Below, piece after piece: positions 33,729-39,344 of a DNA stretch of 39,344 nt. Made by a program: the position numbers and the translations under genes. Location: NCBI RefSeq assembly GCF_001021505.1, contig NZ_LDPO01000028.1, positions 1-39,344 on the forward strand. The letters run 5' to 3'. This DNA is from Mycolicibacter heraklionensis (lineage in GTDB: Bacteria; Actinomycetota; Actinomycetes; Mycobacteriales; Mycobacteriaceae). Numbering within the stretch: position 1 is the first letter of the stretch; each line of letters begins with the position of its first letter. The notes below the pieces were generated by a model. The model was not told the origin of the DNA, did no database searches, and was given only the letters and a program-made list of their open reading frames with translations.

Positions 33729-35711
33729 ATGGCTGACCCGTCCGTATCCGAGCTGCTCGCCGCCGCGGTAGCCGCACTGGGCGGCAGCGAACGCGAGGGC
33801 CAGGTACGCATGGCCGAGGCGGTGGCGCACGCCTTCGACACCGGCGAACATCTGGCGGTGCAGGCCGGCACCGGTACCGGCAAGTCGCTGGCCTACCTGG
33901 TTCCGGCGATCGCGCGGGCGTTGGCCGACGATAACCCGGTCGTGGTGTCGACCGCGACCATCGCACTACAGCGCCAGCTCGTCGACCGCGACCTGCCGCG
34001 TCTGGCCGGCGCCCTGGAAAAGGTACTGCCCCGGCGGCCCACCTTCGCGCTGCTCAAGGGCCGACGGAATTACCTGTGCCTGAACAAGATCCATACCGGC
34101 CTCGCCGAGGAGTCCGACGACGGGCCGCAGGCCGAACTGTTCGATCCGTTCGCGGCAAGCGCCCTGGGCCGCGACGTGCAGCGACTCACCGCGTGGGCTG
34201 AGGACACCGACACAGGCGACCGCGACGACCTCAAACCCGGTGTACCGGAACGGTCCTGGTCCCAAGTCAGCGTCTCGGCGCGGGAATGCGTGGGCGCCGT
34301 GCGCTGCCAATACGGCACGGACTGCTTTGCCGAGCGGGCCCGCGCCGTCGCCGCCGAGGCCGACGTCGTCGTCACCAACCATGCGCTGTTGGCCATCGAC
34401 GCCATCTCCGACACCACCGTGTTGCCCGAACATCACCTGCTGGTGGTCGACGAGGCGCACGAGCTCACCGACCGGGTGACCTCGGTGGCCACCGCAGAGC
34501 TGAGCGCGACCATGCTCAGCGTCGCGGTGCGCCGCGTCGGCCGGCTGATCTCCCCCGAGCTGGTCCAGCGCCTCGATGCCGCATCGCTGACGTTCGGCTC
34601 GGCGATCCACGACGGCACTCCCGGCCGGATGGACCACCTCGACGACGAGCTGGCCACCTATCTGACCGCGCTGCGTGACGCCGCCGGGGCGGCCCGCGCG
34701 GCCATCGACGCCGCCCCCGCCGACCCCAAGGCCGCCGCCGCGCGCAAGGAATCCGTCGCCGCGTTGACCGAAATCGCCGACACCGCGGCCCGGATCCTGA
34801 CCTCGTTCGAGCCGGCCATCCCCGACCGCTACGACGTGGTGTGGCTCAGCCACGAAGACAACCGGGGCTCGGTGCGGGCGGTGCTGCGGGTGGCGCCGCT
34901 GTCGGTGGCGGGCCTGTTGCGCGAGCGGCTGTTCGCCCGCGCGACGACGGTGCTGACGTCGGCGACGCTGACTGTCGGCGGGTCTTTCGACGCCATGGCC
35001 GGCGACTGGGGTCTGCGGCGCGGCGAGGATCCCCAGGCCGCGCGCTGGCGTGGACTTGACGTCGGCTCGCCGTTTGCGCACGCCAAGGCGGGCATCCTCT
35101 ACGTCGCCGCGCACCTGCCGCCACCCGGGCGCGACGGCACCGGCACGGCCGAACAGCTCGACGAGATCACCGCGCTGATCACCGCGGCCGGCGGCCGGAC
35201 CCTGGGGTTGTTCTCATCGATGCGGGCAGCACGAGCCGCGGCCGAGGCAATGCGCGAGCGCCTCGACACCCCGGTGCTGTGCCAGGGCGACGACACCACC
35301 GGCACGCTGGTCGAGCAGTTCGCCGACGACGCCGAGACTTCGCTGTTCGGCACGCTGTCGCTGTGGCAGGGCGTCGACGTACCGGGACCGTCGCTGTCGC
35401 TGGTTCTCATCGACCGGATCCCGTTCCCGCGACCCGACGATCCGCTGCTGACCGCCCGGCAGCGCGCGATCACCGCCCACGGCGGCAACGGCTTCATGGC
35501 GGTCGCCGCCAACCACGCGGCCCTGCTGCTGGCCCAGGGCGCCGGCCGGCTACTGCGCGGGATCGACGACCGCGGCGTGGTGGCGGTACTCGACTCCCGG
35601 ATGGCCACCGCCCGCTACGCCGGATACCTGCGGGCCTCGCTGCCGCCGTTCTGGGCTACGACTGACACCGGCAAGGTGCAGCTGGCGCTGCAGCGGCTGC
35701 GCGGCGCCTGA
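33729..35711 (+). CDS. dinG: ATP-dependent helicase DinG-like (Rv1329c ortholog)
   Basis: A 660-residue superfamily 2 (XPD/Rad3-type) helicase. Walker A is GTGTGKS at residues 47-53 and the Walker B/DEAH box is VVDEAHEL. Four Cys between them (YLCLN, RECVGAVRC, TDCFAE) are spaced as an Fe-S cluster domain. C-terminal motifs include LTSATL, GTLSLWQGVDVPG, LVLIDRIPFPRPDDP and motif VI QGAGRLLRG. DinG enzymes unwind 5' tails, D-loops, R-loops and G-quadruplexes, and support replication after damage. ATG 33729 is the likely start; GTG 33720 is in frame just upstream. The stop is only 20 bp from the start of the metallopeptidase lipoprotein gene. Confidence 0.93.
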   Translation: MADPSVSELLAAAVAALGGSEREGQVRMAEAVAHAFDTGEHLAVQAGTGTGKSLAYLVPAIARALADDNPVVVSTATIALQRQLVDRDLPRLAGALEKVLPRRPTFALLKGRRNYLCLNKIHTGLAEESDDGPQAELFDPFAASALGRDVQRLTAWAEDTDTGDRDDLKPGVPERSWSQVSVSARECVGAVRCQYGTDCFAERARAVAAEADVVVTNHALLAIDAISDTTVLPEHHLLVVDEAHELTDRVTSVATAELSATMLSVAVRRVGRLISPELVQRLDAASLTFGSAIHDGTPGRMDHLDDELATYLTALRDAAGAARAAIDAAPADPKAAAARKESVAALTEIADTAARILTSFEPAIPDRYDVVWLSHEDNRGSVRAVLRVAPLSVAGLLRERLFARATTVLTSATLTVGGSFDAMAGDWGLRRGEDPQAARWRGLDVGSPFAHAKAGILYVAAHLPPPGRDGTGTAEQLDEITALITAAGGRTLGLFSSMRAARAAAEAMRERLDTPVLCQGDDTTGTLVEQFADDAETSLFGTLSLWQGVDVPGPSLSLVLIDRIPFPRPDDPLLTARQRAITAHGGNGFMAVAANHAALLLAQGAGRLLRGIDDRGVVAVLDSRMATARYAGYLRASLPPFWATTDTGKVQLALQRLRGA

Positions 35712-35731
35712 TCCCACTATCGTGGTACCCC

Positions 35732-37354
35732 ATGCGCCTTGCCCGCCGACGGCACCGTGTTTATGCGGCGGCCCCAGCTTCACCTCTCCTTCGTCGAGGC
35801 TCGCTGAACCACCGTGTTTATGCGGCGGCCCCAGCTTCACCTCTCCTTCGTCGAGGCTCGCTGAACCACCGTGTTTATGCGGCGGCCCCAGCTTCACCTC
35901 TCCTTCGTCGAGGCTCGCTGAACCACCGTGTTCTCGTCACCGCCTGCACGCTGGTGTTATTGCTGGGCGGATGCGCCCGGATGCTCGACGGGCAACCCGT
36001 GTCGGTCTTCGCCGACCCATTCCGGGTGGGGGGCCTGCAGGCTGTCGACGGCCCCACCGGGCTGCGCCCTGATGCCCCACCGCCGACCCGGGAGGTCGAG
36101 GGCACTGACGGCGGGCGGATCGATCAGCTGGCAGCCCAGTCGGTCAGCGACCTCGAGGCGTTTTGGACCACGACCTACCCCAACACCTTCGACGGTGAGT
36201 TCAGGCCGGCGAAATCACTGCTTTCCTGGGATCCGGCGCAACTACGCGGAAAGTTCTGCGACAACAGGACTTTCCTGCTGGTCAACGCGGCCTACTGCTA
36301 TCTGGACAACACCATCGGCTGGGATCGCCGGCTGCTGCTGCCCGCACTGCGCAGCGCCTACGGCGACATGGCCATCACCATGGTGCTCGCCCACGAATAC
36401 GGCCACGCGATTGCCCGCACGGCCGGCATCACCAAGCGGCGCCAGACCCCGACACTGGTGGCCGAGCAGCAGGCCGACTGCCTGGCCGGTGTGTACCTGC
36501 GCTGGGTGGCCCAGGGCGACTCGCCGCGCTTCACGCTGAGCACCGGCGACGGGCTCAACGGCGTGTTGGCCGCGATGCTGGCGCTACGCGATCCGTTGCT
36601 CGGTCCCGACGAGACGATCGGCAGCAACGAGCACGGCTCGGCCTTCGAGCGGATCTCGGCGTTCCAGTTCGGGTTCACCGACGGCGCCGGGTCGTGTCAG
36701 GCCATCGACACCAAAGAGATCGACCAGCGGCGCGGCGAACTGCCCGTCCAGCTGCAGCAGAACGAGACCGGCGAGGTGCCGGTCAGCGAGGAATCGGTGC
36801 GGCTGATCGTCGACGCGATGAACACCGCCTTCACGCCGGCCCAACCGCCGACGCTCACGTTCGACGCCGCGGCCGCATCGTCGTGCTCGGGCGCCCGGCC
36901 CAGCCCGCCTGCCTCGTATTGTCCGGCGACCAACACCATCGTCGTCGACCTGCCGGCCCTGCAGACCATGGGCACCCCCAGCAAGGACCAGAAGTTGGCG
37001 ACGCTGTCCGGCGACAACACCGCCTATTCGGCGCTGATCTCGCGGTACCTGCAGCGCGTGCAGATCGAACACGGCGGACTGGTACCGCTCGACAACGCCG
37101 CGGCCGCGCTGCGCACCGCGTGCCTCACGGGAGTGGCCACCACCCGGCTGTCCGAGGGCGTCACCACCTCCAACGGCGGCCGAATCGCATTGACCGCAGG
37201 TGATCTGGACGAGGCGGTCGCCGGGCTGCTGACCAACGGTCTGGCCGCCGGCGACATCAACGGCGAGTCGGTGCCGGCCGGGTTCTCTCGCATCGATGCC
37301 TACCGCACCGGAGTGCTCGGCGATTTCGATCGCTGCCTGGCCCGCTTCCCCTGA
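35732..37354 (+). CDS. Putative neutral zinc metallopeptidase lipoprotein with repeat-expanded signal peptide
   Basis: A 540-residue protein. The zinc motif HEYGH is at residues 221-225, and VAEQQADCLAGVY further on supplies the third ligand, as in the YpfJ-type putative neutral zinc metallopeptidases. The hydrophobic segment LVTACTLVLLLGGC ends in a lipobox with Cys81, so a lipid-anchored extracytoplasmic protease is expected. Residues ~8-64 are three exact 19-residue repeats (HRVYAAAPASPLLRRGSLN) encoded by a 57-bp tandem repeat. Without them the N-terminus would read MRLARRR-HRVLVTAC, a normal signal peptide with Cys24. ATG 35732 is the only sensible start, since no in-frame start lies between the repeats and the hydrophobic core. 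Whether the long n-region still allows export is unknown. Substrates are unknown. Confidence 0.88.
   Translation: MRLARRRHRVYAAAPASPLLRRGSLNHRVYAAAPASPLLRRGSLNHRVYAAAPASPLLRRGSLNHRVLVTACTLVLLLGGCARMLDGQPVSVFADPFRVGGLQAVDGPTGLRPDAPPPTREVEGTDGGRIDQLAAQSVSDLEAFWTTTYPNTFDGEFRPAKSLLSWDPAQLRGKFCDNRTFLLVNAAYCYLDNTIGWDRRLLLPALRSAYGDMAITMVLAHEYGHAIARTAGITKRRQTPTLVAEQQADCLAGVYLRWVAQGDSPRFTLSTGDGLNGVLAAMLALRDPLLGPDETIGSNEHGSAFERISAFQFGFTDGAGSCQAIDTKEIDQRRGELPVQLQQNETGEVPVSEESVRLIVDAMNTAFTPAQPPTLTFDAAAASSCSGARPSPPASYCPATNTIVVDLPALQTMGTPSKDQKLATLSGDNTAYSALISRYLQRVQIEHGGLVPLDNAAAALRTACLTGVATTRLSEGVTTSNGGRIALTAGDLDEAVAGLLTNGLAAGDINGESVPAGFSRIDAYRTGVLGDFDRCLARFP
35753..35932. repeat. 57-bp tandem repeat, three full copies plus 9 bp (VNTR, MIRU-like)
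   Basis: Three identical copies occupy 35753-35809, 35810-35866 and 35867-35923, and 35924-35932 repeats the first 9 bases (CACCGTGTT). The unit is a multiple of three, so it keeps the reading frame of the lipoprotein gene on the plus strand, and the minus strand is also open. On the minus strand each unit contains AAGGAGAG directly before GTG, which resembles a ribosome-binding site and start. These traits recall mycobacterial interspersed repetitive units, but I cannot confirm family membership. I did not see the unit elsewhere in the window. Confidence 0.95.
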
Positions 37355-37366
37355 CTGGCGGCGCTG

Positions 37367-37382
37367 CAGTAGTGAACTACTG
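37367..37382. promoter_or_regulatory. 16-bp palindrome, operator candidate upstream of the PGRS gene
   Basis: CAGTAGT-GA-ACTACTG has perfect 7-bp inverted arms with a 2-bp centre. The loop is too short for an RNA hairpin, which favours a protein-binding site. It lies 84-99 bp upstream of the PGRS start codon and just after the stop of the metallopeptidase gene. Confidence 0.45.
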
Positions 37383-37465
37383 AGGCCACCCGCCCTGGCT
37401 GGTGTTACAACCTCAGAAGGCCCTGAAGGCAACGATGACGGGGCCCGCCAGGAGGTATCGGGATC

Positions 37466-39344
37466 ATGACAGCGCGGCGCAGCACCAAGAACGGCAGCAC
37501 GTCGGGAGGCTGGCGGGGGCGTCGCCGCCGGGTACTCGGCGCGGGCACGGCCGCCGGAGGGTTCCTGGCGTTGGGCATTACCCCGCTGGCCGGCGCGCCC
37601 CAGGCACGCGCCGACGTCGACTGGCTGTTCGACCTGCTGGACCCGCTGTCGGGTTCCACTTCCGTCGTCGACGCCGCCGACTCCGGCGCCTGGGCCTGGC
37701 TGGATCCCACCACCTGGGGCCTCGATGTCGGCACCGCCGCTCTGGCCGCGGCCAGCCCCGTTGACGGCGCAGCGTGGTTTGACCAATACGTCTACCACCC
37801 GATCCACAGCGCCATTGACGACTGGATCAACAGCCCAGACGGCCTGCAGTTCGCCACCTTCGTCAACACGTTCTCCGGCCAGTTCCTCATCGGCGACGGC
37901 GCCGACGGCACGGCAGATCATCCCGACGGCGGGGCCGGTGGGCTGCTGTTCGGCGACGGCGGCGACGGCTATTACGGCGGAAGCGGAGGTAACGCGGGCT
38001 GGCTGATCGGCAACGGCGGCGACGCCGGCGGGGCGGCCCCCTCGCCGGAGATCAGCGCCTTCGGCGCGGTCGAGTACCTGACTCCGATCGACGGAACGCC
38101 GGGGCAGGCCGGCAATGCCGCGTACCTGTTCGGCAACGGAGGCAATGGCGGCGACGGTACCGACGGAGTCGACGGGGGCAACGGTGGAGACGGCGGTGTC
38201 GGCGGCGCCGGCGGGCTCTGGTGGGGCAACGGCGGCAACGGCGGCAACGGCGGCAACGGTTCGCTGGGCAGCGACGGCACCGTTGGCCACGGCGGAGACG
38301 GGGGCGCCGGCGGTAACGGCGCGACCTTGTTCGGCAAGGGCGGCGACGGCGGCAGCGGCGGCGCGGGCGGTAATGGAGCGGCAGGACTCCTGAACCTGCC
38401 CGGTGGCTTGGTCTATGTCGCCGGTAGCGGCGGAAACGGCGGTGGCGGCGGGACGGGTGGTCTGTTCGGCGCCGCGGGCGACGGCGGCAATGGCGGCGCA
38501 GGCGGCAACGGGGGCACAGGCGCCGACGACCTGGGCGATGCCGGGGTCGGCGCCCTGGGCGGCTGGGGAGGTCACGGCGGGGCTGGTGGCGCGGCTGGTG
38601 TGGGCGGCCTGTTCGGCGGCGCGGGTGCCGGCGGCAACGGTGGCAGCGGCGGCAATGGCGGTAACGGCGGCGGTGCCGGTGGCGGCGGCACCGCCGGCTC
38701 CGGCGGCTGGGGAGGCTCTGGCGGTGCAGCCGGCGCTGGGGGCATCGCCGGAACGGGTGGGCTCGGCGGCTCCGGCGGTGACGGCGGCAACGCCGGCATT
38801 GGTGGCACCGCCGGCGACGGTGGCAACGGCGGCTATGGCGGTGGTGGCGGCGACGGTGTCGGCTTCGGCGCCGCCGGCACCGGCGGTGTAGGGGGTGTCG
38901 GCGGCAATGGTGGCAACGCCGGCGCCGGTGGCCACGCCGGCAACGGCGGCAGCGGCTACCAGGGCGGCAGCGGCGGCAATGGCAGCGGCGTCGGCAGCGG
39001 CGGACTTGGTGGTGCAGGCGGCACCGGCGGAAATGGCGGCGTCACCAGCGCCGGCGGCTACTCCGGTAACGGCGGTGCGGGCGGTGCCGGCGGCCTAGGT
39101 GGCAACGGGTTGGTCAGTGGTAGTGGCGGCAAGGGAGCTCTCGGCGGCACCGGTGGTGACGCCGGCGACGGAGGCAACGCCGGCTGGGGCGGCGGCGGCG
39201 GCACGGGCGGATTCAGTGGTGTCGGCTGGGGCGGTAGCGGCGGGACTGGCGGAACCGGCGGTGCCGCGGGCGCCGGTGAAGGCTTCGCCGGCGGCACGGG
39301 CGGCTCCGGTGGCACCGGCGGCTGGGGCGGCACCGGCTACAACG
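37466..39344 (+). CDS. PGRS repeat protein with a signal peptide and no PE domain (3' end outside window)
   Basis: At least 626 residues; the frame stays open to the window end. The first ~50 residues are basic (MTARRSTKNG, then GRRRRVLGAG) followed by a hydrophobic core and the cleavage-like QARA-D, so this is a signal peptide, possibly Tat-type (RRxLG). Residues ~50-150 are a non-repetitive domain rich in Trp, Asp and Ala (DWLFDLLDP, AWLDPTTWGLD, AAWFDQYVYHPIHSAIDDWI). The GXG/GGN-rich PGRS region follows, with interrupting LLFGDGG, WLIGNGG and ATLFGKGG motifs like those of PE_PGRS proteins. PGRS domains are surface exposed and Ca-binding has been proposed; PE domains normally direct ESX-5 export, so this one must use another route. 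ATG 37466 is set by AGGAGG ten bases upstream. PGRS sequence is prone to recombination and assembly error. Confidence 0.88.
   Translation, partial: MTARRSTKNGSTSGGWRGRRRRVLGAGTAAGGFLALGITPLAGAPQARADVDWLFDLLDPLSGSTSVVDAADSGAWAWLDPTTWGLDVGTAALAAASPVDGAAWFDQYVYHPIHSAIDDWINSPDGLQFATFVNTFSGQFLIGDGADGTADHPDGGAGGLLFGDGGDGYYGGSGGNAGWLIGNGGDAGGAAPSPEISAFGAVEYLTPIDGTPGQAGNAAYLFGNGGNGGDGTDGVDGGNGGDGGVGGAGGLWWGNGGNGGNGGNGSLGSDGTVGHGGDGGAGGNGATLFGKGGDGGSGGAGGNGAAGLLNLPGGLVYVAGSGGNGGGGGTGGLFGAAGDGGNGGAGGNGGTGADDLGDAGVGALGGWGGHGGAGGAAGVGGLFGGAGAGGNGGSGGNGGNGGGAGGGGTAGSGGWGGSGGAAGAGGIAGTGGLGGSGGDGGNAGIGGTAGDGGNGGYGGGGGDGVGFGAAGTGGVGGVGGNGGNAGAGGHAGNGGSGYQGGSGGNGSGVGSGGLGGAGGTGGNGGVTSAGGYSGNGGAGGAGGLGGNGLVSGSGGKGALGGTGGDAGDGGNAGWGGGGGTGGFSGVGWGGSGGTGGTGGAAGAGEGFAGGTGGSGGTGGWGGTGYN

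Noticed and set aside
35550..35897. Minus-strand open frame made of the repeat peptide GPPHKHGGSASLDEGE
   Set aside because: Its 3' part is antisense to the conserved end of dinG and only the repeat has translation-like signals; it is kept as an observation about the repeat, not as a gene.
35753..35923. Tandem repeats considered as a CRISPR array
   Set aside because: The copies are directly adjacent with no spacers, lie inside a coding frame and have no cas genes nearby.
37466..37900. PE domain at the start of the PGRS protein
   Set aside because: The N-terminus is a basic signal peptide with an ARA-D cleavage site, and the PE pattern (about 110 residues with two long Ala-rich helices) is not seen.

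Overview
The window is high-GC actinobacterial DNA and is almost certainly from a non-tuberculous Mycobacterium. The evidence is a single-chain FAS-I gene of about 3,080 codons followed by acpS, an LdtMt2-type L,D-transpeptidase lipoprotein, DUF732 and DUF1906 secreted proteins, and a PGRS (Gly-Gly-X) protein at the right edge. Species cannot be fixed from the sequence alone. Ortholog names of the form Rv#### are recalled from M. tuberculosis (Mtb) and were not searched.

Left part (1-10.4 kb): the 3' end of a Pro-rich protein with an M15-like peptidase domain converges on the L,D-transpeptidase gene. Next come tRNA-Lys(CUU), a single-pass DUF3761 protein, an APC-type permease with USP-like and OB-like C-terminal regions, a DUF3618 protein, bcp, a VOC/PhnB-like protein, a low-GC flavoprotein, a LysR regulator and an M20 peptidase. 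The order ldt / tRNA-Lys / DUF3618 / bcp / M20 / acpS / fas / DUF1906 matches Mtb Rv2518c-Rv2525c, but the DUF3761-permease pair and the VOC-flavoprotein-LysR trio are not in that Mtb order.

Middle (10.4-25.8 kb): acpS and the 9.2 kb fas gene form one lipid-synthesis transcription unit, with AcpS supplying the phosphopantetheine arm for the ACP domain of FAS-I. Upstream of fas are a 435 bp leader with repeated GTTAC/GTAAC words and a Tat-exported DUF1906 protein. An MFS transporter, a DUF732 protein, an unrecognised secreted protein and tRNA-Leu(UAG) follow. LprD-like and DUF3817 membrane proteins overlap by 4 bp.

Right part (25.8-37.4 kb): a long minus-strand run reads clpS, DUF2017, P1 (NylC/DmpA-like) peptidase, rhomboid protease, murI, an Rv1339-like phosphodiesterase, rph and rdgB, several of them with 4 bp overlaps. 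It is flanked on the plus strand by pncB, an NTF2-like protein, dinG and a zinc-metallopeptidase lipoprotein. This corresponds to Mtb Rv1343c-Rv1329c, but the mec-cysO-cysM genes that sit between the P1 peptidase and the rhomboid in Mtb are absent. The two blocks are far apart in Mtb, so a rearrangement separates the lineages.

The most unusual local structure is a triple 57-bp in-frame tandem repeat (35753-35923) inserted in the signal peptide of the metallopeptidase lipoprotein. It is followed by a PGRS protein that has a signal peptide in place of a PE domain. I found no CRISPR array, insertion sequence or prophage.
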